Assembly: GCF_000237325.1 (NCBI RefSeq)
Contig: NC_017542.1
Span: 1,619,501-1,683,500 of the forward strand
DNA length: 64,000 bases
Direction of reading: 5' to 3'
Origin: Paenibacillus polymyxa M1
GTDB taxonomy: Bacteria; Bacillota; Bacilli; Paenibacillales; Paenibacillaceae
Every line of letters begins with the position of its first letter. Within the stretch, counting starts at the first letter, position 1. Below, in pieces: positions 1 through 9,384 of this stretch. Both the position numbers and the translations under genes were made by a program. The notes under the pieces are model-generated. The model did not search any database. It had not been told where the DNA came from and saw only the letters and a list, made by a program, of their open reading frames with translations.

Positions 1-320
1 GATATGGGTATTTCCATGTGAAAAATAATTATATTAATAATTTTCAGTTGGCTTACACAATAGCAACCAATGCACGAATTTATTCCGAGAATAATTATTT
101 TGGAAAAGGTAGTGAAAAGGGCGGCATTTTGGATGATAAAGCCAATGGTGAATTTAAAGATGTAGGTAGTTTTCCAGCCATCACTAACCAAAAATCGCCT
201 GTGACCCGATGGAATCCGAGCAAGAACTACAGCTATCAAGTTCAAACTCCTGAATATACTAAAGAATTCGTAACTAAGTATGCAGGTTCGTCCAATACAA
301 CTTTGGTCTTTGGAAAATAA
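1..320 (+). CDS. Pectate lyase (PL1-type), C-terminal fragment
   Basis: The reading frame enters from the left edge (first complete codon at 3) and ends at TAA 318-320, so only about the last 106 residues are present. The text [14 protein letters not shown] followed by [13 protein letters not shown] is typical of the last turns of the parallel beta-helix of family 1 pectate lyases, where conserved VxNNYxxN and xExNYF segments stack. Such enzymes are secreted and cleave polygalacturonate by beta-elimination. The catalytic and calcium-binding part lies outside the window. No rho-independent terminator directly follows the stop codon. Family assignment rests on a C-terminal piece only. Confidence 0.75.
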   Translation, partial: YGYFHVKNNYINNFQLAYTIATNARIYSENNYFGKGSEKGGILDDKANGEFKDVGSFPAITNQKSPVTRWNPSKNYSYQVQTPEYTKEFVTKYAGSSNTTLVFGK

Positions 321-611
321 AGCGGGTATTGGAAAATATGCTGTGATCTGCTATACTGACTGCAAGTAAGTATCCCATGAAAAGGAAGGTAACCATACGT
401 CCGATGAAGTAAGCACACTGATTTTCCCACTCAACTGCACGTTACTGGCAGGCGGCTGCAAGCTGCAACGGGAGAAGTGTGTCTGAATTGAAAGTAGGGA
501 CGTATGCGTTGAAGATCCGTAACGAGATTTTCTTTTTCGTTCGCGGTGTTATTTTTCATAGGTGTATGTTCTGAAACCATTCATAACAGTCATTCTATAT
601 TCCTGTATGCA

Positions 612-637
612 AGCCGCAGCCTTCTGCGGCTTTTTTT
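612..637 (+). terminator. Rho-independent terminator, possible attenuator for the ABC-F gene
   Basis: A 7-bp GC-rich stem (GCCGCAG / CTGCGGC) is followed by seven T. It lies 291 nt after the pectate lyase stop and only 46 nt before the ABC-F start. It may end the pectate lyase transcript or act as a regulated terminator in the ABC-F leader. The rest of the 321-682 interval has no convincing gene. A 22-codon ATG frame at 607-675 runs through the hairpin but lacks a clear ribosome binding site. Confidence 0.75.
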
Positions 638-682
638 ATTGCTTCCGGTATAAAAACCGGACTGGGAAAGGATGATCGTGGT

Positions 683-2533
683 ATGAAAACCATTTTGCGA
701 GTTCGCAATGTAGTTAAGGAATGGAACGGGACATCTTTATTTGAGAATGTGTCGTTGGACGTGACGGAAGGAGAACGGCTCGCGTTGTTTGGAAGAAATG
801 GAGCAGGCAAAACGACGCTATTACGAATATTGCTGGGAGATGAAGCGCCAACCTCTGGTCAAGTAGAGCATGATTTGCCGCTGGAAGAGCGAGGTTGGCT
901 GAAGCAGCAGGATACAGTGAATTGGTCTCGAACCGCACTGGAGGTCGCACAGCAGGCGAGCACTCAGCACTGGGATCTCAAGCAAGAGTTGGGACAGCTG
1001 GAAGCTGACCTAGCCAATGCTGGTAAGGATATGGAGCAGCAACTGGAGCGTTACGGCGAGCTGATGGATGAATACGAACGCCTGCAAGGCTTTGCTTGGG
1101 AGTCTGAGGTGGAAAAGGCGCTCACCCGAATGGGAATGCCTGCACAGACGTGGTCCATTGCTTATGGTGATCTGAGTGGCGGACAGAAGACGAGAGTACG
1201 ACTGGCTGGCCTGATGGTCAGGCAGCCCAAGCTGCTGGTACTGGATGAGCCAACCAACCATTTGGATGCCGAAAGTATGCTCTGGCTGGAGCAGTGGCTG
1301 TCCTCGTATCCTGGAACACTGCTGTTTGTATCGCATGATAGAGCCTTTTTGGATCAGGTGGCTACGAGTATAGTTGAGCTTACATCCACAGGTATTGAGC
1401 GCTATAAAGGTGGTTATAAGGAATATAAAGCGCAGAAGGAGCGGGAACTGCGAGAGCAGGAGGCCAGCTATCGGAAGCAGGAACTGGCGAGACAGGCGCT
1501 GGAGGAAACGATTCGAAATTACAGGGAATGGTTTCATCAGGCGCATCGCAGCGCATCCAAGGTTGAAATGGCCATTACGCAGAGCTTTTACAAGGCCAAG
1601 GCTAAAAAAAATATTTCCCGTTATCATGCAAAAGAGAAGGAATTGGAGCGACTGGAGGCTAACAGGGTAGAGCAACCACGTGGAGCTCCGTCTTTGCACA
1701 TGAAATTAAATGACAGCGGGTTTCAGGCTAAATATTTGCTGCGTACTGAGCAGGTTGACTTTAGCTACGACGACCATGTCATCGTGAAAAATCTAAATCT
1801 GAACGTTGCACGTGGGGATCGTTTGGCTGTTCGAGGGCCCAATGGAATTGGCAAAACCACGCTGCTTCGGTTATTAACAGGTCAGCTTGAACCGAAGACG
1901 GGAAAAATCACAGCCAACCCACAGTTGAATATCGGGTATTTTTCACAGGAGTTGGAGCAGCTTCCAGAGGATCAGACGTTGCTCGACAGTCTGCTTGCAC
2001 TCCCAACCATGACCCAAACAGAAGCGAGAACGGTGCTGGGCTGTTTTTTATTTGCCAAAGAGGATGTATTCAAAAGGATCGGAACGCTCAGTATGGGAGA
2101 AAAATGCAGGGTAGCTTTTCTGCGTCTGTACTTTAGTGGAGCCAATCTGCTGGTGCTGGATGAACCGACGAATTACTTTGACATTGAAACCCGTGAAATT
2201 GTAGAGGACTCTTTACGCCGATATAATGGGGCATTGGTACTCGTCTCGCATGACCGGGAGCTTGTGCGTTGTACGGCAACTCGATTACTCGATATGCAGC
2301 CGGGGGGCGGATATGAAATCTACGAGGGGACGGCCGACGAAAAACAAGAAGATGAACGGAGAAGCATCCGAGAGCCAAAGGATCAGGGAGAGCGGGAGGA
2401 ACGTCTACGATTACAGCTGCGTCTTACCGAACTGATGGGAATGACGGGGATGAGTGAAGCAAATGAGGAGCTCTTGAGCGATATCAGGCGCATTCGTGCC
2501 AAGATGGATCAGTTGAATGATCCCGATATCTGA
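683..2533 (+). CDS. ABC-F family ATPase, probable ribosome-protection (antibiotic resistance) type
   Basis: A 616-residue soluble protein with two ABC ATPase domains and no membrane segments. The first domain has Walker A GRNGAGKTT, signature LSGGQKTR and Walker B LLVLDEPTNHLD. The second has GPNGIGKTT, signature LSMGEK and LLVLDEPTNYFD. Between them is a long charged linker of the kind ABC-F proteins insert toward the peptidyl-transferase centre. The C-terminal 70 residues are a charged, probably helical extension. The LSMGE-type second signature and the length resemble the Vga/Msr/Lsa resistance group more than the housekeeping EttA/Uup group, but the drug spectrum cannot be read from sequence. 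ATG 683 is preceded by GAAAGGATG. An attenuator-like terminator lies just upstream. Confidence 0.85.
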   Translation: MKTILRVRNVVKEWNGTSLFENVSLDVTEGERLALFGRNGAGKTTLLRILLGDEAPTSGQVEHDLPLEERGWLKQQDTVNWSRTALEVAQQASTQHWDLKQELGQLEADLANAGKDMEQQLERYGELMDEYERLQGFAWESEVEKALTRMGMPAQTWSIAYGDLSGGQKTRVRLAGLMVRQPKLLVLDEPTNHLDAESMLWLEQWLSSYPGTLLFVSHDRAFLDQVATSIVELTSTGIERYKGGYKEYKAQKERELREQEASYRKQELARQALEETIRNYREWFHQAHRSASKVEMAITQSFYKAKAKKNISRYHAKEKELERLEANRVEQPRGAPSLHMKLNDSGFQAKYLLRTEQVDFSYDDHVIVKNLNLNVARGDRLAVRGPNGIGKTTLLRLLTGQLEPKTGKITANPQLNIGYFSQELEQLPEDQTLLDSLLALPTMTQTEARTVLGCFLFAKEDVFKRIGTLSMGEKCRVAFLRLYFSGANLLVLDEPTNYFDIETREIVEDSLRRYNGALVLVSHDRELVRCTATRLLDMQPGGGYEIYEGTADEKQEDERRSIREPKDQGEREERLRLQLRLTELMGMTGMSEANEELLSDIRRIRAKMDQLNDPDI

Positions 2534-2555
2534 AGGAATGAAATATAGGCGCTGC

Positions 2556-2584
2556 TTGCCAAAGTGCAGTAGTTTGCATATAAT
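2556..2584 (+). promoter_or_regulatory. Sigma-A promoter for the pheST T-box transcript
   Basis: TTGCCA (2556-2561), 17 nt, TATAAT (2579-2584). The -10 is perfect and the spacing optimal. It begins 23 nt after the ABC-F stop codon, so pheST has its own transcription start near 2591. Confidence 0.8.
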
Positions 2585-2590
2585 AATGAA

Positions 2591-2937
2591 CAATAGTTCG
2601 TATTTAGAAAATGTCTTGATGGAGAAGAGTAGGCAGTGTCCGATTGAACAGGGAGGAAGCGCCGTAGGATTGAGAGCGTTTCTGCAAATATTGGGCTGTT
2701 GAAGTTCACTCCGGAGCAGTTCCTTGAACCTCAAGCGTCATGTAAATGGCGGTTGTGCAAGTAGGGGATACCGGTTCACGACCGTTACAACGTGCAGAGC
2801 GAGATGATGATGCATAGCATGAATGATCACCCGTACTGATTGCCATAAGGCAACGCATCGGGTTGCTAAACTTCATTGTCTAACGAGGGTGGTACCACGG
2901 TCTTTTCGTCCCTTTTCGGGAGAAAAGACCTTTTTTT
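2591..2937 (+). ncRNA. T-box leader riboswitch of pheST
   Basis: The 14-nt T-box sequence AGGGTGGTACCACG lies at 2886-2899. It is the 5' arm of the antiterminator and directly abuts a strong terminator. Upstream is about 290 nt of structured RNA that includes an AGTAGG-like stem I element near 2628. A TTC triplet at 2705-2707, followed by A, is a candidate phenylalanine specifier codon. The known mechanism is that uncharged tRNA pairs with the specifier and T-box and allows readthrough. The T-box is certain. The specifier position is inferred by eye and from the downstream genes. Confidence 0.9.
2899..2937 (+). terminator. T-box terminator hairpin
   Basis: GGTCTTTT and AAAAGACC enclose an inner CCC/GGG stem and are followed by seven T. 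The 5' arm starts where the T-box sequence ends, so antiterminator and terminator are mutually exclusive. Confidence 0.92.
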
Positions 2938-2981
2938 GTTGTCTGAAAAGCTGGATATGAAGAAAGGGGACTGAACAGGCG

Positions 2982-4013
2982 ATGAGCGAAACCATCCAAA
3001 TGAAGGAACATTTGCTGGCCTTGAAGGAAGAAGCACTGGAAGTATTGGAGAAGGTGGCAACACCTAAGGAGCTGGCTGATCTACGAGTTAAATATTCGGG
3101 TAAAAAGGGTGCGTTGACCGAAATTTTGCGCGGTATGGGCAAGCTGAGCGCGGAAGAGCGTCCAGTTGTTGGACAGGTAGCCAATGAGGTGCGCGAGGCG
3201 ATTGAAGAGGTCGTTAACCGTAAGCAGGACGAGTTCACGAAAGCAGAAACGAATGAGCGCTTGCAAGCAGAAAAAATCGACGTTACGTTGCCTGGACGCG
3301 CAATGCCGCAAGGCGGGCTCCACCCACTTAACAAAGTGATCGAGCAAATCGAGGATATTTTTACAGGTATGGGATATCGAGTGGCTGAGGGTCCGCAGGC
3401 AGAGACCGATTATTATAACTTCGAAGCATTGAATCTGCCTAAAAATCACCCAGCACGCGATATGCAGGATTCATTTTACCTGACCGAGGATCTGTTGATG
3501 CGTACTCATACGTCACCAGTTCAGATTCGCGCGATGGAGGCGATGAAGGGTGAAACGCCTATTAAGGTGATTTGTCCGGGTACGGTATTCCGACGTGATG
3601 ATGACGATGCAACGCATTCCTTCCAATTCCACCAAATTGAAGGTCTTGTGATTGGAAAAGACATTCGTATGAGTGATTTGAAAGGAACTTTGCTGCAATT
3701 TGCACGCGAAATGTTCGGGGAATCGACCGAAATCCGCTTGCGTCCAAGCTTCTTTCCGTTCACCGAGCCAAGTGCTGAAGTAGACGTGACTTTTGTGAAG
3801 AAAAACGGCGAGCGCGTGTGGATTGAAATTTTAGGCTGTGGTATGGTGCATCCGAAAGTGCTGGAAATGGGTGGTTTTGATCCCGAGGTATACAGTGGCT
3901 TTGCATTCGGTATGGGTGTAGAACGGATTGCCATTTTGAAATACGGCATTGATGATATTCGCCATTTTTATAACAGCGATCTGTCGTTCTTGAAGCAGTT
4001 TGCGCGTCAATAA
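2982..4013 (+). CDS. pheS: Phenylalanyl-tRNA synthetase alpha subunit
   Basis: The 343-residue catalytic subunit of the alpha2beta2 class II synthetase. An N-terminal coiled-coil arm of about 90 residues for tRNA binding precedes the class II core. Motif 2 is [23 protein letters not shown]. The active-site stretches [18 protein letters not shown] and [21 protein letters not shown] (motif 3) are intact. ATG 2982 has an AAAGGGGA ribosome binding site. pheT follows 28 nt later, so the two form one T-box-controlled operon. Confidence 0.98.
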   Translation: MSETIQMKEHLLALKEEALEVLEKVATPKELADLRVKYSGKKGALTEILRGMGKLSAEERPVVGQVANEVREAIEEVVNRKQDEFTKAETNERLQAEKIDVTLPGRAMPQGGLHPLNKVIEQIEDIFTGMGYRVAEGPQAETDYYNFEALNLPKNHPARDMQDSFYLTEDLLMRTHTSPVQIRAMEAMKGETPIKVICPGTVFRRDDDDATHSFQFHQIEGLVIGKDIRMSDLKGTLLQFAREMFGESTEIRLRPSFFPFTEPSAEVDVTFVKKNGERVWIEILGCGMVHPKVLEMGGFDPEVYSGFAFGMGVERIAILKYGIDDIRHFYNSDLSFLKQFARQ

Positions 4014-4041
4014 ACAACTATATCAAGGGAAGTGAACCCAT

Positions 4042-6489
4042 ATGAAAGTATCATTCGATTGGCTGTCCGAGTATGTATCACTGGATCAAGTGAGTGCGGA
4101 GGAGCTAGCAGAAAAAATCACCCGTTCGGGCATTGAAATTGATGAAGTCGAACATCGTAACCAAGGAATTACTGGCGTCGTTGTAGGCTATGTCAAAAGC
4201 AAAGAAAAGCACCCAGATGCGGATAAGCTGAATGTGTGTATTGTCGATGCGGGTCAGGGAGAAGACTTGCAAATTGTGTGTGGTGCCAAGAACGTGGATG
4301 CAGGTCAAAAGGTTCCTGTTGCAGTTGTAGGTGCCAAGCTGCCAGGAGATTTTCATATTAAAAAGGCCAAGCTGCGTGGTGTTGTGTCCATGGGCATGAT
4401 CTGCTCGGCCAAAGAACTGGGCATGAATGATAAGCTATTGCCAAAAGAATTGCAGGAAGGCATTTTGGTGCTGCCAGAAGATGCTGAAATTGGTACGCCA
4501 ATTACGAAGCTGCTTGCTCTGGATGACCAGGTGCTGGATTTTGATTTGACACCCAACCGTTCGGATTGCCTGAGCATGCATGGAGCCGCTTATGAAGTGA
4601 GTGCCATTCTAGGACGTAACATTTCGCTGGCTGACCCCGCTAAGGATCTGGTGGAAATTAACGATGCAGCGGCAGATCATCTGTCCGTAAAGGTAGATAC
4701 TCCTGAACTGTGTACGCACTATGCAGCGCGTTATATCACAGGTGTAAAGGTGGGGCCTTCCCCGTTATGGATTCAAAATCGTCTGATGGCGGCAGGTGTT
4801 CGTCCGATTAACAATATCGTAGATATTACGAACTACGTTATGCTGGAATACGGCCAGCCGTTGCATGCTTTTGATGCGGATAAGCTGGAAAATGGAAATA
4901 TTGAGGTTCGGCTTGCTCGTACAGGCGAAACTTTGATTACACTTGACGATCAGGAACGTAAGCTGGAACCGCATATGCTGCTGATTACGGACGGCGTGAA
5001 GCCGATTGCATTAGCAGGCGTAATGGGCGGAGCCAACTCTGAGGTTACGGATGCAACGGTTAGCATTGCGTTGGAATCTGCGAAGTTTGACGGGGGAACA
5101 GTTCGCAAAACATCCCGTCAACTTGGACTGCGTTCGGAAGCAAGTCTTCGTTTTGAAAAAGAGGTTGATCCAGGTGCTGTTATACCTGCTGTGAATCGTG
5201 CAGCTGCGCTGATCCAGCGTTATGCAGGGGGCACTGTACACCAGGGTATTGTAGAGTCTGCTTCCGCAAAAGCTGAAAATCATATTATCAAGCTGTCGCT
5301 AGATAAAATAAATCGATATTTGGGAACCGAACTGTCACTGCTTGAGGTGAAGACGATTTTTGGTAGACTTCATTTCGGATGCGGCGACACAGAGCCAGGG
5401 GTGCTGGAAGTTGAAGTACCTACACGCCGTGGAGATATTACCATTGATGTGGACTTAATCGAAGAAGTAGCACGTCTGTATGGTTACGATAATATCCCAA
5501 CCACGCCGATTGAAGGTCCAACAACTCCAGGAGCTTTGACGGCATCGCAATCTCTGCGTCGCTCCTTGCGCAGATTGCTGGCTCATGGTGGCTGGCAGGA
5601 GACGATCAGTTACTCTTTTGTACATCCGCAAAGCACGGCTTTGTTTAACGCTCTAACAGAAGGCAGCCATCCGGTACGTTTGGCTATGCCTATGAGTGAA
5701 GATCGTAGTGTGTTGCGTACAAGTATCATTCCGCAGATGCTGGATACAGCGGTGTACAACATGAATCGCAAGCAAGATAACCTAGCGATTTTTGAGATGG
5801 GAACTGTATTTTACACAGAAGAACAAACCTTAACTCGCCAGCCGCAGGAAATTCAAGTGCTGAGTTTGCTGCTGACTGGGGTACGTCGTGAAAAACAATG
5901 GAACATCGGTGCCGAAAAGGTTGATTTCTTTGATATTAAAGGTGCGCTTGAAACGGTGTTTGACTATTTCGGACTAAGTGCCAGCATTCGTTATGTGGCT
6001 GACCAGCCGCAAAGCTACCATCCAGGACGTTCCGCTTCAGTATGGCTGGATGTGAACGGAAGCTCCCAACGGATCGGTACGGTTGGACAGATCCATCCTG
6101 AACTGCAACAGTCCTATGGACTGAACGATACGTATGTAGCTGAAATTGCGTTGCAACAGCTTGTTGAGCATGCAAACTCCCATATTCAGTTCAGAGAGCT
6201 GGCTCGCTTCCCATCCGTGGAACGTGACATTGCCCTCGTGGTGAATAAAGACGTTGAGGCAGGTGAACTGCTTCGTGTTATTCACGCTGCAGGCGGAGAA
6301 CTGTTGCAGGATGCACGGGTGTTTGATGTATTTACAGGCAGCAAGCTTGGTGAAGACAAGAAGAGCGTGGCTATTTCCCTGACCTATCGTCATTGGGAGC
6401 ATACGTTGACGGATGAAGAGATCAATGCGGCGCATTCTCCTGTCGTTACGTCTCTGGAACAAACTTTTGGAGCGGAATTGAGAAAGTAG
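4042..6489 (+). CDS. pheT: Phenylalanyl-tRNA synthetase beta subunit
   Basis: An 815-residue subunit with the usual order. First is an EMAP/OB-fold tRNA-binding domain (about residues 40-150, with CGAKNVDAGQKVPVA). Then come the B3/B4 editing domain, the B5 domain (RRGDITIDVDLIEEVARLYGYDNIP) and the core. The last is the C-terminal FDX-ACB anticodon-binding domain (about 725-815, FREL(A)RFPSVERDIALVV). Start ATG 4042 follows AAGGGAAGTG. It pairs with PheS and is expressed from the same T-box leader. A terminator ends the operon. Confidence 0.98.
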   Translation: MKVSFDWLSEYVSLDQVSAEELAEKITRSGIEIDEVEHRNQGITGVVVGYVKSKEKHPDADKLNVCIVDAGQGEDLQIVCGAKNVDAGQKVPVAVVGAKLPGDFHIKKAKLRGVVSMGMICSAKELGMNDKLLPKELQEGILVLPEDAEIGTPITKLLALDDQVLDFDLTPNRSDCLSMHGAAYEVSAILGRNISLADPAKDLVEINDAAADHLSVKVDTPELCTHYAARYITGVKVGPSPLWIQNRLMAAGVRPINNIVDITNYVMLEYGQPLHAFDADKLENGNIEVRLARTGETLITLDDQERKLEPHMLLITDGVKPIALAGVMGGANSEVTDATVSIALESAKFDGGTVRKTSRQLGLRSEASLRFEKEVDPGAVIPAVNRAAALIQRYAGGTVHQGIVESASAKAENHIIKLSLDKINRYLGTELSLLEVKTIFGRLHFGCGDTEPGVLEVEVPTRRGDITIDVDLIEEVARLYGYDNIPTTPIEGPTTPGALTASQSLRRSLRRLLAHGGWQETISYSFVHPQSTALFNALTEGSHPVRLAMPMSEDRSVLRTSIIPQMLDTAVYNMNRKQDNLAIFEMGTVFYTEEQTLTRQPQEIQVLSLLLTGVRREKQWNIGAEKVDFFDIKGALETVFDYFGLSASIRYVADQPQSYHPGRSASVWLDVNGSSQRIGTVGQIHPELQQSYGLNDTYVAEIALQQLVEHANSHIQFRELARFPSVERDIALVVNKDVEAGELLRVIHAAGGELLQDARVFDVFTGSKLGEDKKSVAISLTYRHWEHTLTDEEINAAHSPVVTSLEQTFGAELRK

Positions 6490-6503
6490 CAGGAAATGCG
6501 GGA

Positions 6504-6545
6504 AGCCGTATCGAATCTTAGTGACAGAGGTTCGATACGGCTTTT
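6504..6545 (+). terminator. Terminator of the pheST operon
   Basis: An 11-bp stem (AGCCGTATCGA / TCGATACGGCT) with a loop of about 16 nt and five T. The rest of the gap to 6697 contains GC-rich sequence that I cannot assign. Confidence 0.9.
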
Positions 6546-6697
6546 TGGCCTATTATCATAGAAGCTCTCTACTCTGATATTCACCCGCTGCGGGGAAGCC
6601 GGACTAATAAGGTTGAACGCTTCACGGAAGGCGGGTTACCCTAGTACCGGACACACCTTAGAATCAACATACAGTAGTATTGAAGGAGGGCATAATT

Positions 6698-8722
6698 GTG
6701 ACTACACCAGATCGTACTCGCGTCACTGTAGAGATCTACGGTACTTCTTATAAACTTGTCGGCAGTAATAGTGATTACATGAAGCAGGTTGCCAATTACG
6801 TAGATGAACGTATGCACAGCATTTCTCAAGCTCATTCGCGTCTGGATATGCCCCGAATTGCCGTGCTGGCTGCGGTTCATATGGCTGAAGAAGCTGTACA
6901 AATTCAGGAGATCCAGAGCCATATGAACCGCTTGGCAGCGGAACGGGCGGAGCTCCGGGGAGATCTGGCCCAACTCCAGACGGCTCTAGGGGAACAACAG
7001 CAGAAAAATACAGATATGCATCAAGCCCTTGTTCAATTGAGGGAAGAAAAAGAAACGACGCAGAAGAAGCTGGTGGAGACTGAATCTGCGTCAGCCAAGG
7101 AAATTGCCGAACTAAGGGCAAAGCTTGAACAGCAGGAGAAAAAAGCGGCTGAACTTGAAAATGCACAAAAACAAGCTAAGCGTGAATTGGAGGAATCTCG
7201 TCAAGAAGCTTCTCGTAAGCTGAAAGAGCAGCAAGAGGCTGCGAATGCGCGTGTCCGGCAGACAGAAGAGCAGTTGAAGAAGGAAATAGCCGAAGCGGCT
7301 AAACAAGCTGAAGCTAAGCTTTCCGCTGCGGAAAAGGCTCATCAGGAGCGAAATCGCACTGAGCTAGACAAGCTGCGATCTGCTTTGCAGCAAGAGCATA
7401 GCCAGAAGATAAGCGAATGGCAGATCAAGTGCTCCGGGCTGAATGAACAGCTGGAGCAGGAACGTAAACAGGCTGAATTGGCTCTAAATGAGCAAAAGCT
7501 CCAGCATGAGGAAGCACAGAAACGTGCCGAGGAAGCTGCACTGGAGCAGGAGATTCGTATGGAGGAGCTTCAGGAGCAATTAGAACAAGTACAGGCAGGT
7601 AGTGCAGAGCTTTCTTCTCGTTTGAAGGAGGCTCAAGAGCAAGCTGCAGCATTGGAGCAACAACAGTCCGAACTGGAGGCTGAGCTGCAAGCACAGCAAC
7701 AGGCGGCAACAGAGCGGGAGCAGGCAGATACGCTTGCGCGTGAAGAACTGCAAAGCAGATATGATCAATTGCTGGATGAAGCCAAGGCTACGCAGCAGCA
7801 GGCGGCTAAGCTGGAGGAAGAGCAGCGCCGGATGCAGAAGCTGCTGGAGCAAGCTCATGTATCTTCTCGCAAGCTGCAAAGCGAGCTGGCTACGCTCGCT
7901 GAAAGTGAGAAGTCATGGAAGAAGCTTGCAGAAGAACGTCAATTGGCAGCCGACGAGTTGGAGCTTTCCCTGCTGGAAGCGCGTGAACAGAAGGAAGCAA
8001 TAGAGCAACAACTACAGCAGACTGTGACTGAGGTTGAAGCTGCTAATGATAAATATGCTTCACAGCAGCAACGTCTAGTTCAACTTGAAGCGAAGATCAA
8101 GGAGCTATCGCCTGAGCTGATTCGCGTTCAGGACGAGCTTGAGAAGGCCAAAGTCCGAGAGCAAGAGGGCGCGAAGGCGTATCAATCGCTTCAGGAGCAA
8201 TATGGAAGCATGAAGAGCCGAGCTGGACAGCTGGAGCAACATATTAAGCAACTCCAGCAGGAAAATCATGATCGGCAAAGTAAACTGGAACGTGCTGAGA
8301 AGGCATCTATGGAGTGGCAGCTGAAATATGATCAGTTGAAGGATGAAGCGGAACGTCTGGAAGCTGAAGATGCTGCCCGTAAGGAAGAATTTGCTTCTTG
8401 GGAACGGGAGATAGCGGTAACGATTGAACAAAAGGAACAACTTCAGGAAGAGATTCGTTCTGCAGTTGAAGCTGCCAACACCGCAAAGGCAGAACAGCAG
8501 TCCATAGAGCAGGAACGGATGGCCTTGCAGTCTGAATTAGACGAAGTGGGTCAAAAATATGAAATGGCAGCTCATCAGCTTCGTTTATTACAAGTACAAC
8601 AGGATGTAGACCGAGAAAATGCAGAGAAGATCTCGACTGAATTACGTCAATTAAAGGAAGAATACACCAAGCTTCAAACCGAGTATAATGAATGGATTGA
8701 ACTTATCGAACAGGATCAGTAG
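6698..8722 (+). CDS. ZapA-domain protein fused to a very long coiled coil
   Basis: Residues 1-90 (TRVTVEIYGTSYKL, the YVDERMHSIS helix and LAAVHMAEEAVQIQ) match the FtsZ-associated protein ZapA, normally a protein of about 85-100 residues. The remaining roughly 580 residues are one almost unbroken coiled coil rich in E, Q, K, A and L. I chose GTG 6698 because GAAGGAGGG (6682-6690) sits 7 nt upstream. A TTG at 6680 in the same frame lies before that site and is unlikely. The protein has 674 residues and no signal or membrane segment, so it is cytoplasmic. A role at the division ring is inferred from the ZapA part. The gene stands alone between two terminators and precedes mutS2. Confidence 0.85.
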   Translation: MTTPDRTRVTVEIYGTSYKLVGSNSDYMKQVANYVDERMHSISQAHSRLDMPRIAVLAAVHMAEEAVQIQEIQSHMNRLAAERAELRGDLAQLQTALGEQQQKNTDMHQALVQLREEKETTQKKLVETESASAKEIAELRAKLEQQEKKAAELENAQKQAKRELEESRQEASRKLKEQQEAANARVRQTEEQLKKEIAEAAKQAEAKLSAAEKAHQERNRTELDKLRSALQQEHSQKISEWQIKCSGLNEQLEQERKQAELALNEQKLQHEEAQKRAEEAALEQEIRMEELQEQLEQVQAGSAELSSRLKEAQEQAAALEQQQSELEAELQAQQQAATEREQADTLAREELQSRYDQLLDEAKATQQQAAKLEEEQRRMQKLLEQAHVSSRKLQSELATLAESEKSWKKLAEERQLAADELELSLLEAREQKEAIEQQLQQTVTEVEAANDKYASQQQRLVQLEAKIKELSPELIRVQDELEKAKVREQEGAKAYQSLQEQYGSMKSRAGQLEQHIKQLQQENHDRQSKLERAEKASMEWQLKYDQLKDEAERLEAEDAARKEEFASWEREIAVTIEQKEQLQEEIRSAVEAANTAKAEQQSIEQERMALQSELDEVGQKYEMAAHQLRLLQVQQDVDRENAEKISTELRQLKEEYTKLQTEYNEWIELIEQDQ

Positions 8723-8743
8723 ATACGGATTATAATTGTAAGG

Positions 8744-8778
8744 CAATCCCCGGCTGCTCATGGGCCGGGGATTGTTTG
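8744..8778 (+). terminator. Terminator of the ZapA-coiled-coil gene
   Basis: CAATCCCCGGC and GCCGGGGATTG form an 11-bp stem followed by TTTG. It lies between this gene and the convergent holin-like gene and may serve both. Confidence 0.85.
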
Positions 8779-8871
8779 TTTATGGATCGCTAAGAAGTGT
8801 AAGTGACAAAAAGCTGTCCTTTGGCAGACGAATCTGCTTCGGGACAGCTATGCTGGAAGTGTCCGCTGAAA

Positions 8872-9231
8872 TTATTTCCCTTCCTTACGCCCGGCTTCAA
8901 ATGGTGTCGATACCGGAATGAACAAATCGATAATCCCGATAACCAATGCAGCGAGCAATGCGCCCAAAATAGAAACACTAACATTGGCCACGACATATTG
9001 AGCGACCCAGATAACCAGAGCGCTCACTAGAAAACCGACAATACCGCGTCCAAATGGAGAAACGCGTCGACCAAACACTGCCTCAACGATGTAGCCAATC
9101 AAGGCAATGACAATGGCAAGGATCAGCGCGCTCCAAAAGCCGCCTACACTAAATCCGGGAACGATCCAGCTTACGACCATCAAAACCAGAGCGGCAACGA
9201 TGAAACGTACAATGTGCCCAAGAATGCTCAC
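8872..9231 (-). CDS. Phage-holin-family (4-TM) small membrane protein
   Basis: A 119-residue protein with four predicted hydrophobic helices (VRFIVAALVLMVVSWIVPGF, FWSALILAIVIALIGYIV, GIVGFLVSALVIWVAQYVV, ILGALLAALVIGIIDLFIP). It matches the chromosomal holin-superfamily-IV type annotated in many Bacilli, and no phage genes are near. I chose GTG 9231, with AGGAGG 6 nt upstream on the minus strand; the frame stays open for 63 more codons without a credible start. It is transcribed away from mutS2. Its function is not established. Confidence 0.8.
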   Translation of the reverse strand: MSILGHIVRFIVAALVLMVVSWIVPGFSVGGFWSALILAIVIALIGYIVEAVFGRRVSPFGRGIVGFLVSALVIWVAQYVVANVSVSILGALLAALVIGIIDLFIPVSTPFEAGRKEGK

Positions 9232-9384
9232 GGAATAACCTCCTTTGTTTTTTTGAATTAACAGGGTTAGACAAAGGTTAGTGTGTGGCATGAAGAGCTT
9301 TCTTATGTGTAAAGCATAGTTGGCAAATAGCGTAAGTTTGCTGCTTTCGGTATAATATAGATATAAGTGAAAGGAGCAGTGAAG

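Noticed and set aside
607..675. 22-codon leader peptide before the ABC-F gene
   Set aside because: It has a start and stop but no Shine-Dalgarno, and it runs through a terminator. I mention it only as part of the attenuation idea.
1010..1699. 229-codon minus-strand ORF inside the ABC-F gene
   Set aside because: Shadow of the real gene on the other strand; the translated text is low in charged residues, rich in Leu and Ser, and matches no family.
6680..6697. TTG start for the ZapA-coiled-coil protein
   Set aside because: It precedes the Shine-Dalgarno GAAGGAGGG, which serves the GTG at 6698.
8872..9231. Prophage indication from a holin-family protein
   Set aside because: No phage structural, lysis or integrase genes are nearby, and this holin type is common as a chromosomal gene in Bacilli.
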